NCBI GenBank assembly: GCA_038239195.1
Contig: JBBSEZ010000077.1
Coordinates: forward strand, 1-27,976
Reading direction: 5' to 3'
From: JBBSEZ01 sp038239195
GTDB lineage: Bacteria; Planctomycetota; Planctomycetia; Gemmatales; Gemmataceae
DNA length: 27,976 bases
Each line of letters opens with the position of its first letter. The stretch's first letter is position 1. A program made the translations under genes and the position numbers. Under the pieces are notes generated by a model. The model was not told the DNA's origin, did not search any database, and was given only the letters and a program-made list of their open reading frames with translations. Shown here piece after piece: positions 1 to 8,089 of this stretch.

Positions 1-2
1 AC

Positions 3-335
3 GCACTGGAGTGCCCCGGCCTGGCGGCGCCCGTTCCGCCCGGGGCGGGCGCGCCGGGGCCCGCCCCGGGCGGGCCACCGGCCCGACCGCCTGGCGGCCC
101 GGCCCCGCCTGCTTTCGGCGCGCCAGGGCCTCCCCGCGCGGGCCCGGGCTGGCCTCCGCCCGCGCCCCCGCCTCCGCCGACGAAGTGGGTGCCTCGGGGC
201 TGGGGCATCCTTTGGTCGGTCGGAGAGGACAAGCACGACGACGGCGGGAAGCGCCAGGCGCGGAGCAACCCGTCCGGGGCCGGGGAGGACCTGATTTTCC
301 TCGTCCCGTCCGGGAGGAAGAACGAGGAAAAATGA
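3..335 (+). CDS. C-terminal part of a Pro/Gly-rich protein of unknown function (5' end outside window)
   Basis: An open frame enters from the left edge and stops at the TGA at 333-335. It has no start inside the window. The first 60 or so residues are almost only Pro, Gly and Ala with a few aromatics, a low-complexity linker. The last 50 residues change to an ordinary composition: WVPRGWGILWSVGEDKHDDG, then a GEDLIFLVP segment and a Lys/Glu-rich end. The pattern of a W/Y-x-VG-x-D-x-x-DDGG turn followed by a D-L-[IV]-F-x-VP strand resembles, from memory, C-termini of planctomycete secreted or pilin-like hypotheticals, but I cannot assign a family. I chose this frame over the two overlapping ones because only it gives a protein-like end. 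The overlapping Arg/Pro-rich frame on the same strand looks like a GC artefact. Confidence 0.6.
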   Translation, partial: ALECPGLAAPVPPGAGAPGPAPGGPPARPPGGPAPPAFGAPGPPRAGPGWPPPAPPPPPTKWVPRGWGILWSVGEDKHDDGGKRQARSNPSGAGEDLIFLVPSGRKNEEK

Positions 336-405
336 GCGCCCGCCGTCGCCGATTCGCACTCCCACTCTGTCGTCTGCTGACCTGGGCCGTGTCGATGAAC
401 GGAGG

Positions 406-411
406 TATAAT
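406..411 (+). promoter_or_regulatory. Possible -10 promoter element
   Basis: A perfect TATAAT lies in otherwise very GC-rich DNA, about 46 nt before the GTG start of the SWIM-finger gene. That would give a leader of roughly 40 nt. No good -35 box is found at 16-18 nt spacing; CTGACC at 377-382 is too far away (23 nt). The call rests on the -10 match and its location only. Confidence 0.4.
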
Positions 412-456
412 ACGGCAGAGGTGTGGACAATTGACGACGTCTTTGGAGCGTTGCAC

Positions 457-792
457 GTGAGCACGGCGACAACAACCGTTCGGCCTGGCCTTTCCTCCCT
501 CGTGGCGTTCACGTCGCTTCCCGGCCCGACGCGGAAGCGCACGCCGAGCCCGTACTGCTACCGGCTGACCCACCAGGGCCCGCAGCCGGACGGGCCTGGC
601 TGCCTGCTGCTGTGGGACGTGATGGGCGGGCGCGAGATCTACCAGGTTTCGCTCGAGCGCCAGGAAAGCGGTTCGCTGCGCTGGCACTGCACCTGCGCCG
701 ACGCGGTGTATCGCGGCGAACAGTCCGGGCACGTCTGCAAACACGTCCGCGGCGTGCAGGCGATGGGGCGCATCCCGGAGGGCGAGGGGTGA
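457..792 (+). CDS. Small SWIM zinc-finger protein
   Basis: The protein is 111 residues. Its C-terminal part has the SWIM signature C-x-C-x(n)-C-x-H: WHCTCADAVYRGEQ, then CKHVRG. SWIM fingers bind zinc and usually mediate DNA or protein contacts; no enzymatic domain accompanies it here. The middle segment (YRLTHQG, then CLLLWDV, then YQVSLERQ) predicts beta strands. I favour the GTG at 457 because GGAG at 444-447 sits nine bases before it. A longer GTG start at 421 in the same frame is possible, giving 123 residues. The gene is followed at once by a strong hairpin. Small stand-alone proteins of this kind are, from memory, frequent in Gemmata-type genomes with no known role. Partner and function are unknown. 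Confidence 0.72.
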   Translation: MSTATTTVRPGLSSLVAFTSLPGPTRKRTPSPYCYRLTHQGPQPDGPGCLLLWDVMGGREIYQVSLERQESGSLRWHCTCADAVYRGEQSGHVCKHVRGVQAMGRIPEGEG

Positions 793-793
793 G

Positions 794-846
794 ACGCGAA
801 GCCGCAAGCGGCGCACTTCGAGCGACCGCCGCTTGCGGCTTGGCGT
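794..846. repeat. Near-perfect palindrome, terminator-like, after the SWIM gene
   Basis: The arms are 794-813 and 827-846 with a 13-nt loop. They pair at 19 of 20 positions, including a perfect 15-bp core (799-813 with 827-841, AAGCCGCAAGCGGCG). The hairpin begins two bases after the stop codon of the SWIM gene, so it could end or stabilise that transcript. There is no U-tract of note (only TTTCCCC). The high perfection suggests a dispersed palindromic repeat co-opted as a transcript end. Confidence 0.7.
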
Positions 847-960
847 TTCCCCCTTGCTTCGATTCCGGTTGCCGCCCGCCCCCTCTCCCGTTACGCTGAT
901 TCGTGGGGCTTCGCCTGCCCCACGAATTCCCCGCCCTCTCCGCACCACCCCCGGACAGCC

Positions 961-3900
961 ATGCACCGCTCGGCCCTCGTCTCGCTGTTTCTCGTGGCCC
1001 TCGCCAGCGCCGCGTTCTTGCCCGCCGCAGACCGCGCGCCCAGGCCCTACACCCCGCACGTCGCCAAGGCGTCCCGGGAGGGGCTCGACGCCATCAAGCG
1101 CATGCGGGCGCCGCCCGGCCTGCGCATCGACCTCTGGGCCGCCGAGCCGATGCTCGCCAACCCCGTCATCTTCTGCATCGACCACAAGAATCGCTTCTAC
1201 GTCGCCGAGACGTTTCGGCTGCACGCGGGCGTCACCGACATCCGCGGTCACGTGGACTGGCTCGACGATGACCTCGCCTGCCGCACCGTCGAAGACCGCA
1301 TCGCCATGCTCAAGCGCAAGCTCGGCAAAGACGTCGTCAAGTATGGCCTCGAGCAAGAGCGCATTCGCCTGATCGAGGACACCAAGGGCGCCGGCGTCGC
1401 GGACCGTTCGGTGGTGTTCGCCGACGGCTTCAACCGCATCGAGGACGGCATCGCGGCCGGGCTGCTGGCGCGCGGGAGCGAGGTGTGGTACGCCTGCCTG
1501 CCCGACCTCTGGCTGCTGCGCGACACCAAGGGGACGGGCAAGGCCGACGAGCGCAAGAAGCTGCACAGCGGTTACGGCGTCCACGTCGGCTACCTCGGGC
1601 ACGACCTGCACGGGCTGGTGATGGGCCCTGACGGCAAGATCTACTTCAGCATCGGCGACCGCGGGCTCAACGTGAAGACCGGCGGCAAGGCGCTTCTCTC
1701 TCCCGACACGGGCGCCGTGCTGCGCTGCAACCTCGACGGGAGCGAGTTGGAGCTCTACGCGGTCGGCCTGCGCAACCCGCAGGAGCTGGCGTTCGACCAG
1801 CACGGCAACCTGTTCACCGGCGACAACAACTCCGACGGCGGGGATGCGGCGCGCTGGGTTTACGTCGTCGAGGGCGGGGACAGCGGCTGGCGCATCGGCT
1901 ACCAGTTCGGCACCGCGATGGGCAATCGCGGGCCCTGGAACGCCGAACGGCTGTGGGCACCCAAAGACGCGGCGAAGGCGGGCTACCTCGTCCCGCCCAT
2001 CGCCAACGTCGCCGACGGGCCGTCCGGGCTGGCGTATTACCCCGGGCTCGGCCTGCCGGACCGCTACAAGGAACACTTCTTCCTGTGCGACTTTCGCGGC
2101 GGGCCGGGGCAGAGCGGGGTGCGATCCTTCGCCAACCGGCCGAAAGGCGCCTCGTTCGAGCTGATCGACCAGCACGAGTTCGTCTGGGGCGTGCTGGCGA
2201 CCGACTGCGACTTCGGCATGGACTGCGCCTTCTACCTGTCCGACTGGGTCGATGGTTGGAACAAGACCGGGAAAGGGCGCATCTACAAGATCGCCGATCC
2301 CGACCAGGCGAAGAGCGCCGCCGTCCTGGAACTGAAGAAGCTCATGGCCGAGGGCATGAGCAAGCGCGGCCTACCGGAACTGGCGACGTTGCTCGCGCAC
2401 AAGGACCTCCGCGTTCGGCAGGAGGCGCATCTGGCGCTGGCCGCCAGGGGCAAGGAGGGGCTGGCGACCTCGAGCAAGGTGGCGAAGGACGGCAAGGGCC
2501 TGGCCCGCCTCCACGCCATCTGGGCGCTTGGGATCGTCGGGCGCAAGGAGGCCTCGGCCTACAAGGAACTGGTGGCCCTGACGCGCGACCGGGAAGCGGA
2601 GGTGAGAGCGCAGGCGGCCAAGGCCCTGGGGGAGGGCAAGGTCGCCGCGGGGCTGGCCCCGCTGATCGCGCTGACCGAGGACGAGGAGCCGCGCGTGAAG
2701 TTCTTCGCCGCCCAGGCGCTGGCGCGGCTGGGGCGGGCGGAGGCCGTCGCCCCGGTGGTGAAGATGCTGCGCGCCAACGACGACAAGGACGCCTACCTGC
2801 GCCACGCCGGCGTGATGGCCCTGACGAGCTGTGGCGATGCCCGGGCCCTGGCGGTTGCGGCGGACGACAACTCGCCCGCGGTCCGGCGGGCCGTCCTGCT
2901 GGCGTATCGTCGGCAGGGCAGCGCCGAGGTGGCGCGCTTCCTGAAGGACGCCGACGAGAGCTTGGTGGTGGAGGCGGCGCGCGCGATCAACGACGTGCCG
3001 ATCGAGCCGGCGCTGCCGAAGCTCGCTGCGCTGGCGACGCGGCGCGGGATGCCCGCTCCCCTGGGCTACCGGGTGCTCAACGCCAACTTCCGACTCGGCA
3101 AGGCGGAGAACGCCGTCGCCGTGGCTCGCCTGGCCGGGCGCTCCGACGTGTCCGAAGCGCTCCGCGTGGAGGCCGTGCGCCAGCTCGGCGACTGGGCCAA
3201 ACCGGCGGGGCGCGACCGGGTGATGGGCCTGTGGCGCCCACTGCCCGAGCGGTCGCCGGAGTTGGCGGCGGCGGCGCTGCGGCCGGTGCTGGGGGCGATC
3301 TTCAGCGGCCCGAACAAGCTGCGTCAGGAGGCGGCGAAGGTGGCGGCGAAGCTGGGCGTGCGCGAGATCGGCCCGGCGCTGCTGGCGATGGTGGCCGACA
3401 AGGAGCGGCCGACCGCCGTGCGCGTCGAAACGCTCCGCGCCCTGGCGACGCTGAAGGACGAGCGCCTGGAGAAGGGGCTGCGGATTGCCCTGGAGGACAG
3501 CGATGCGCGCCTGCGCAACGAGGGCCGGCGCGTCCTCGCCCAGCTCCGCCCCGCAGAGGGGCTCGAAGCGCTCGGCAAGGCGCTGGAGGGCGGAACCACC
3601 GTCGAGAAGCAGGGCGCCTTCCGTGTCCTGGGCGAGATGAAGGGAGACGGCCCCACGCCGCTGCTCGCCGGTTCGCTGGACCGGCTGCTCAAGGGCTCCG
3701 TGCCGGCCGAGGCGCGGCTCGACCTGATCGAGGCGGCCGAGCGCCACGCGCGGGCCGACGTGAAGGCGAAGCTGGCACGCTACGAGGCCAGCCAGCGCAA
3801 GGGCGACCGCTTCGGCAAGTGGCGCGAGTCGATGGTGGGGGGCGATGCCGAGAATGGTCGGCGCATCTTCCTCCACAAGAACGAGGTCTACTGCCAGCGC

Positions 3901-4278
3901 TGCCACAAGGTCGAGGGCGAGGGCGGGGAGGTTGGCCCGGACCTGACGGGCATCGGCAGCCGGCAAAAGCGCGACTATCTCCTGGAGTCGATCGTCGAGC
4001 CGAACAAGCAGATCGCCAAGGGGTTCGAGACGGTGGTCCTGACGCTGGCCAACGGCACCTCGCGGAGCGGGGTGCTGAAAAAGGAGGACGCGCGCTCGGT
4101 CCATCTGATGACGCCCGAGGGCAAACTCGTCATCGTGGCGAAAGCCCAGATCGAGGATCGACAAACCGGGAAGTCGTCGATGCCGGAAGACGTCGTCAAG
4201 TACCTCTCGCGCTCCGACGTGCGCGACCTGGTCGAGTTCCTGGCGAGCTTGAAGGAGCCGGCGAAGAAGCCGCGCTGA
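961..4278 (+). CDS. Secreted beta-propeller/HEAT-repeat protein with C-terminal planctomycete-type c-type haem domain
   Basis: The protein is 1105 residues. Residues 1-22 form a signal peptide (hydrophobic run ALVSLFLVALASAAFL). Residues about 40-445 resemble the PQQ-dependent sugar dehydrogenase-like propeller of planctomycete 'membrane-bound dehydrogenase' proteins, with repeated blade motifs such as GPDGKIYFSIGDRG and VGLRNPQELAFDQHGNLF. Residues about 460-900 are Ala/Leu/Arg-rich helical HEAT-like repeats (for example DREAEVRAQAAKALGEG). Residues about 955-1100 form a cytochrome c domain with one haem site, CQRCH, at 978-982, and a downstream Met (SSMPED) as a possible axial ligand. This architecture is characteristic of planctomycetes and is thought to act in the periplasm in oxidation of sugars or polymer-derived substrates; the actual substrate is unknown. 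The esterase gene starts 18 nt downstream and is probably co-transcribed. The length is typical of the family. Confidence 0.9.
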   Translation: MHRSALVSLFLVALASAAFLPAADRAPRPYTPHVAKASREGLDAIKRMRAPPGLRIDLWAAEPMLANPVIFCIDHKNRFYVAETFRLHAGVTDIRGHVDWLDDDLACRTVEDRIAMLKRKLGKDVVKYGLEQERIRLIEDTKGAGVADRSVVFADGFNRIEDGIAAGLLARGSEVWYACLPDLWLLRDTKGTGKADERKKLHSGYGVHVGYLGHDLHGLVMGPDGKIYFSIGDRGLNVKTGGKALLSPDTGAVLRCNLDGSELELYAVGLRNPQELAFDQHGNLFTGDNNSDGGDAARWVYVVEGGDSGWRIGYQFGTAMGNRGPWNAERLWAPKDAAKAGYLVPPIANVADGPSGLAYYPGLGLPDRYKEHFFLCDFRGGPGQSGVRSFANRPKGASFELIDQHEFVWGVLATDCDFGMDCAFYLSDWVDGWNKTGKGRIYKIADPDQAKSAAVLELKKLMAEGMSKRGLPELATLLAHKDLRVRQEAHLALAARGKEGLATSSKVAKDGKGLARLHAIWALGIVGRKEASAYKELVALTRDREAEVRAQAAKALGEGKVAAGLAPLIALTEDEEPRVKFFAAQALARLGRAEAVAPVVKMLRANDDKDAYLRHAGVMALTSCGDARALAVAADDNSPAVRRAVLLAYRRQGSAEVARFLKDADESLVVEAARAINDVPIEPALPKLAALATRRGMPAPLGYRVLNANFRLGKAENAVAVARLAGRSDVSEALRVEAVRQLGDWAKPAGRDRVMGLWRPLPERSPELAAAALRPVLGAIFSGPNKLRQEAAKVAAKLGVREIGPALLAMVADKERPTAVRVETLRALATLKDERLEKGLRIALEDSDARLRNEGRRVLAQLRPAEGLEALGKALEGGTTVEKQGAFRVLGEMKGDGPTPLLAGSLDRLLKGSVPAEARLDLIEAAERHARADVKAKLARYEASQRKGDRFGKWRESMVGGDAENGRRIFLHKNEVYCQRCHKVEGEGGEVGPDLTGIGSRQKRDYLLESIVEPNKQIAKGFETVVLTLANGTSRSGVLKKEDARSVHLMTPEGKLVIVAKAQIEDRQTGKSSMPEDVVKYLSRSDVRDLVEFLASLKEPAKKPR

Positions 4279-4296
4279 CCGCGAGGAGAAAGCACG

Positions 4297-5868
4297 ATGC
4301 GCAAGGCGTGGCCGGGCGGCGTCCTGCTGGCCCTGGCGGTCGGCAGCGCCCACGAGCTCACCGCCGAGAAGGCGCGCCCCGCCCTCACCCCGCTGCGCTT
4401 CGAGGTAACGGTCAAGAAGGGGCTCCTGTCCTCTCCCACCGATGGCCGGGTGCTGATCGTGCTGAGCAAGCGCGCCAAGCCCGAGCCGCGCACGAGGATC
4501 GGCGCGGTCGGAATGAAGGCGCCGCCGATCCTTGGCTGCGACGCGAAGGGGCTCGGCGCGGGCGAGACGGTCGTCGTCGATCGCACGGCGGCGATCTTTC
4601 CGCTTCAACGCCTCGCCGACCTCCCTCCGGGGGAATACTGGGCACAGGCCGTCTTCGACCACAATCGCGACCTCCGCCTGCCCGACGCCCCCGGCAACTT
4701 GTATAGCGAGCCCGTGAAGGTGGCAATCGACCACAAGGCGGGCGCGGTGGTGAAGTTGGAGCTGACGCGCGCCGTCCCTGCCGACGCACTCCCGGCCGAC
4801 GAGGGGCTGGTCAAGTTCGTCAAGTTGCGCTCGGAGCGCCTGAGCAAGTTTCACGGCCGATCGATCTACCTGCGGGCCGGGGTGATCCTGCCGGCCGGCT
4901 ACGACAAAGAAAAGGAGCGGCGCTATCCGCTGCGCGTGGTCATCGGGGGCTACGGCACCCGGTTCCACGCGGTGAAGGCCCAGATGCGCGAGAAGTCGGA
5001 CTTTCGCGACACGTGGGAGGCGAAGGACACGCCGCGCATGGTGTTGTTGCAACTCGACGGGGCGGGCCCGTTGGGCGACCCGTATCAGGTCAACTCGGCG
5101 AACAACGGCCCCTACGGCGATGCGGTGACGCAGGAGCTCATCCCGCACGTCGAGAAGCGCTTCCGGGCGATCGGCCGGCCGTACGCGCGCGTGCTGGAGG
5201 GCGCCTCGACCGGCGGCTGGGTGTCGCTGGCGCTGCAAGTGTTCTACCCCGACTTCTTCAACGGCGCCTGGGCGCACTGCCCCGACCCGGTGGACTTCCG
5301 CGCCCTGGAGGTCATCAACCTCTACAAGGACGAGAACGCCTACGTGAACCCCGACGGGTTCGAGCGCCCCGCCGCGCGCACGCTCCAGGGCGACGTGCGA
5401 TGGACCGTGCGGCACGAGTGCCAGCGCGAGATCGTGCTGGGCCGGGGCAACAACTGGGCGCTGTCGGGCAAGGACTGGTGCGCCTGGAACGCGGTGTTCG
5501 GGCCCCGCGGCGCCGACGGGCTGCCCCGGCCGATCTGGGACGGCAAGACGGGCAAGATCGACAAGGGCGTGCTCGACCACTGGCAGAAGTACGACCTGCG
5601 GCTGGTGATGCAGAAGGACTGGCGAGTGATGGGGCCGAAGTTGCGCGGCAAGCTGCACGTCTGGGTCGGCGAGGCGGACGAGTATTTCCTCAACAACGCG
5701 GTGCATCTGCTGGAGGGCTTTTTGCAGGATGCGAAGCCGGCCCACGGAGGGAAGATCGCATTCGGGAGCAGGGAAGGGCATAACTGGCGCGGGCTGACGG
5801 AAAAGGAAATGATGGTCGAGATGGCGGCGGCCATCGAGCGCGGGCGGCGGGCGGCAGAGAAGCCGTGA
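4297..5868 (+). CDS. Secreted alpha/beta-hydrolase, esterase family
   Basis: The protein is 523 residues. The first 23 or so look like a signal peptide (MRKAWPGGVLLALAVGSAHE). An N-terminal beta-rich region precedes the hydrolase fold, which starts near residue 190 (YLRAGVILPAGYD). The nucleophile elbow is GASTGG with Ser304. Likely catalytic partners are Asp461 (GEADEYF) and His495 (EGHNW). This fits the putative esterase (EstD/Fes-like) group that cleaves acyl or carbohydrate esters outside the cytoplasm; the substrate is not readable from sequence. A GAGGAG ribosome site lies eight bases before the ATG. Its close spacing behind the propeller/haem gene suggests a shared role in breakdown of a polymer or glycan. 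It converges on the Uma2 gene with only six bases between stop codons. Confidence 0.83.
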   Translation: MRKAWPGGVLLALAVGSAHELTAEKARPALTPLRFEVTVKKGLLSSPTDGRVLIVLSKRAKPEPRTRIGAVGMKAPPILGCDAKGLGAGETVVVDRTAAIFPLQRLADLPPGEYWAQAVFDHNRDLRLPDAPGNLYSEPVKVAIDHKAGAVVKLELTRAVPADALPADEGLVKFVKLRSERLSKFHGRSIYLRAGVILPAGYDKEKERRYPLRVVIGGYGTRFHAVKAQMREKSDFRDTWEAKDTPRMVLLQLDGAGPLGDPYQVNSANNGPYGDAVTQELIPHVEKRFRAIGRPYARVLEGASTGGWVSLALQVFYPDFFNGAWAHCPDPVDFRALEVINLYKDENAYVNPDGFERPAARTLQGDVRWTVRHECQREIVLGRGNNWALSGKDWCAWNAVFGPRGADGLPRPIWDGKTGKIDKGVLDHWQKYDLRLVMQKDWRVMGPKLRGKLHVWVGEADEYFLNNAVHLLEGFLQDAKPAHGGKIAFGSREGHNWRGLTEKEMMVEMAAAIERGRRAAEKP

Positions 5869-5910
5869 GCCCGGTCAGGCCGACGGAGGCTCGGGTGGCT
5901 TGGGCTTCTC
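5857..5910. terminator. Possible bidirectional terminator hairpin at convergent gene ends
   Basis: GAGAAGCC at 5857-5864 pairs with GGCTTCTC at 5903-5910, and an inner GAGCC/GGCTC pair (5867-5871 with 5888-5892) could stack inside. The structure spans the stop codons of both convergent genes, so termination would overlap the coding ends. There is no clear U-tract on either strand, so this is only a candidate. Confidence 0.3.
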
Positions 5911-6483
5911 GCCTGCAAGGCGGAAGATGTCGGCGACGCGGCAGCGGAGGTCGGGCAGGACGTCTTCCCCGGTCAGTTCCTCGTGCTCGCCGACGGTGTG
6001 AGGGCTCTTGTTGGGCCGATGCACGGAGACCTTACGCGTCTCCGGGTCGATGACCCACACCAAACGCACGCCCGTTCGGAGATAGTCCGCGAACTTATCG
6101 AGCACCTTCCCTGGCCGATCGTTGGGGGAGAGCACCTCGACGGCCAGGAGAGGGGGCACCTCGCCGTATTTCGGGTGGAGCTCGGCGAACGTGCTGGCGT
6201 CATCGTACACGGCGACGTCGGGGCCGCGAACGGTGTCGGGCGCCCGTTCGAGGACGACCCCGGAGTTGTTGCTCGTGACGTGGCCGGAGCCTCGCTCGAA
6301 GGTGTAGTTGGCGAGAACGGAGCCGACGCGGGCGCAGACGACACCGTGGCGCCTCATCGGCGGGGTAAGCTCGATCACTTGCCCTCGAACCAACTCGAAC
6401 CACTTTTCCTCGTTTTCGGGGCGATTCACGAAGTCGAAGAACTCCTCGACGGTCAGGAGGGCCTCCGTTCCGTCTGGTCTCAT
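5875..6483 (-). CDS. Uma2-family (DUF820) PD-(D/E)XK nuclease-like protein
   Basis: The protein is 202 residues. It has the standard Uma2 order: an N-terminal VEEFFDFV helix, FELVRGQVIEL strand pair, the catalytic Asp in RGPDVAVYD, and the acidic strand LLAVEVLSPND followed by RLVWVIDPETRKV. The fold is that of restriction-like nucleases, but no member I know of has an established substrate, and these genes are hugely expanded in planctomycetes and cyanobacteria. Its ATG overlaps the stop of the upstream Uma2 gene in an ATGA arrangement, so the two are translated together. The C-terminus is short and Pro/Lys-rich. The gene ends the minus-strand run that starts near 11396. Confidence 0.88.
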   Translation of the reverse strand: MRPDGTEALLTVEEFFDFVNRPENEEKWFELVRGQVIELTPPMRRHGVVCARVGSVLANYTFERGSGHVTSNNSGVVLERAPDTVRGPDVAVYDDASTFAELHPKYGEVPPLLAVEVLSPNDRPGKVLDKFADYLRTGVRLVWVIDPETRKVSVHRPNKSPHTVGEHEELTGEDVLPDLRCRVADIFRLAGEKPKPPEPPSA

Positions 6484-7091
6484 GGTGGTGTTCCTTCAAT
6501 CGGGCCCGTGGCGGGCGCATCCCCGCACATGAAGAAGAACTCCGCCACCGGACAGTGGAATCCTGGCAACACGTCCTCGACGATCACTTCCTGCGCGAAA
6601 TCGAAGACCTTGTCGTCTTGGCCTTTCTGGTACACCGTCACGTCGCGTTCTTCCGGGTCGATGACCCAGACCATGCGAGCGCCGGCCTGGAGGAACCGGG
6701 CTGCCCGCTTGGTCATTTTGCCCGGACGGTCGCTCGGGGACCAGACCTCGACGGCAAGGGTGGGGATGGCCTCGGCCCACTTTGGGTTGAGGTCGCCGTA
6801 GCGGCGCAGCAGATCGAAGTAGGCCACGTCGGGGCCTAGAACGGTGTCTGGGCCCTTCTCCAGTACGATCCCCGAATCGTTGCACAGCACGTACCCGCAC
6901 CGACGCTGTCGGACGTAGAGGTTCAACGTGGTGGCGACGTTGACGCAGACAAGCCCGTGGCGCTCTCCGGGGGACGGCATCTCGACGACCTCACCTTGGT
7001 GGAGCTCGAAGTGCTTGTGCCGATTCTCGGGCCGATGCGCGAAGTCGAAAAACTCCTCCGCCGTCATCCGCGTCCGCTTGACCGTGCTCAT
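6480..7091 (-). CDS. Uma2-family (DUF820) PD-(D/E)XK nuclease-like protein, paralogue of the next gene
   Basis: The protein is 203 residues and similar along its length to the product of 5875-6483 (shared EEFFDF, FEL, DTVxGPDVA, LAVEVxSPxDRPGK, VWVIDPE). Catalytic-type residues are present: Asp in GPDVAYFD and Glu in AVEVWSP. A GAGGAGG ribosome site stands about five bases before the ATG. The ROK kinase gene lies nine bases upstream and the paralogue overlaps by four bases downstream, so this is inside an operon. The pair probably arose by tandem duplication followed by considerable divergence. The two could form a heterodimer, but nothing here tests that. Biochemical function is unknown. Confidence 0.88.
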   Translation of the reverse strand: MSTVKRTRMTAEEFFDFAHRPENRHKHFELHQGEVVEMPSPGERHGLVCVNVATTLNLYVRQRRCGYVLCNDSGIVLEKGPDTVLGPDVAYFDLLRRYGDLNPKWAEAIPTLAVEVWSPSDRPGKMTKRAARFLQAGARMVWVIDPEERDVTVYQKGQDDKVFDFAQEVIVEDVLPGFHCPVAEFFFMCGDAPATGPIEGTPP

Positions 7092-7100
7092 GCGACCTCC

Positions 7101-8030
7101 TCAACGGGACTGCTTCCTTGCGAGGGCGATGGCCCCGTGGACGACCACCTCTTCCCCGAGCGCCGCGGGGACGACGTCGGTCAGGCCGGCGAACGGCGCG
7201 AACGCGCGCTCGGCGACCAGACGGCGCAGCGGCTCGAACAGGGCCCGCTCCCCCAGAAGGGAGACGCCGCCCCCGATGACGATGCGACGCGGGCACAGCA
7301 GCGCGATGACGTGGCAGAGGCATTCCGCCAGATAGTCGCACGCCCTGCGAATGACGTGGATGGCGAACGGGTCGCCTTCGGCCGCCGCCTGAGAGACGTG
7401 GGCCGTCGTCAACGAGCTCAGATCGCGGCCGACGAGTTGGTGGACGAGCGAGCCCGGCCACTGGGGGGCCAGGGAGCGGGCGTCGCGCGCGATGGCCCAG
7501 CCCGACGCGAGCTTTTCCAGCGGATCGGCGCCAATCTTGAGGTGCCCAAACTCCGCCGCCCCGCGCCCGCACCCGCGGTAGATCTCCCCGCCGATGATGA
7601 GCCCGCCGCCGATCCCCGAGCCGATGGTGACGTAAAAGATCGGCGACAGCCCCTTACCGGCCCCGTGCAGTGCCTCCGCCAGCCCCGCCACGTCGGCGTC
7701 GTTGCCCAGCGCCGCCGGCAGGCCCACCACGTCGCCGACCCAGTTCGCCAGGGGGAAGTTGTCCCACCCTTCGATCTGGTGCGACTTGATGACCGTGCGC
7801 GTGGCGTCATCGACTGGCCCGCCGAAACCGATGCCGACGCCCTTGAGGGCCGAGCGCTCGACGTTGGCGCGGCCCAGCAGTTCGGGCACGGCGGCGACGA
7901 TCTGGCGGCGGATGCCCTCCGGGCCCGCGGCAACGTCCACGGTCCCGCGCCAGAGGCCGCGCAGCCGACCGTCGTCGGGGCCGACGCCGAGTTGCAACTT
8001 GGTGCCGCCGATTTCGATGCCGAGGTACAT
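7101..8030 (-). CDS. ROK-family sugar kinase (glucokinase-like) lacking the zinc-binding loop
   Basis: The protein is 309 residues from the ATG at 8030. It opens with the phosphate-binding motif GIEIGGTKLQLG, has the catalytic base in LGNDADV (Asp111), TIGSGIGGGLIIGGEIYRG, EFGH at 160-163, and a final IVIGGGVSLLG. ROK kinases phosphorylate hexoses or amino sugars with ATP in the cytoplasm; some members are repressors, but there is no N-terminal helix-turn-helix here. The usual loop after EFGH, with a CxCGxxGCxE zinc cluster, is missing: EFGHLKIGADPLEKLASG passes directly to the next helix. This loop normally helps shape the sugar site, so substrate choice may be altered. The open frame continues upstream of 8030, but homology begins at MYLGIE. 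It sits between a PD-(D/E)XK-like gene and two Uma2 genes. Confidence 0.87.
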   Translation of the reverse strand: MYLGIEIGGTKLQLGVGPDDGRLRGLWRGTVDVAAGPEGIRRQIVAAVPELLGRANVERSALKGVGIGFGGPVDDATRTVIKSHQIEGWDNFPLANWVGDVVGLPAALGNDADVAGLAEALHGAGKGLSPIFYVTIGSGIGGGLIIGGEIYRGCGRGAAEFGHLKIGADPLEKLASGWAIARDARSLAPQWPGSLVHQLVGRDLSSLTTAHVSQAAAEGDPFAIHVIRRACDYLAECLCHVIALLCPRRIVIGGGVSLLGERALFEPLRRLVAERAFAPFAGLTDVVPAALGEEVVVHGAIALARKQSR

Positions 8031-8089
8031 GCTCGTTGTCCGAAAGGCGTTCTGGGAGGTGTGACCTCCCTGCCAGAGCACGGCGCCTG

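Noticed and set aside
332..460. 42-codon frame starting with ATGA overlap at the end of the first partial gene
   Set aside because: The overlap looks like translational coupling, but the peptide is Arg-rich without motifs, covers the TATAAT box and runs into the SWIM gene start.
1953..4706. 917-codon plus-strand frame overlapping the propeller gene
   Set aside because: Arg/Gly/Ala-rich out-of-frame shadow spanning two real genes.
2371..5781. 1136-codon open frame antisense to the propeller/haem and esterase genes
   Set aside because: It is rich in Arg, His, Gln, Leu and Val with no domain motifs, and exists because stop codons are rare opposite GC-rich codon positions. The plus-strand genes have clear domains, active-site motifs and ribosome sites.
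5857..5910. Strong claim of an intrinsic terminator between the convergent esterase and Uma2 genes
   Set aside because: Stem is only 8 bp with a long loop and no U-tract; listed only as a low-confidence feature.
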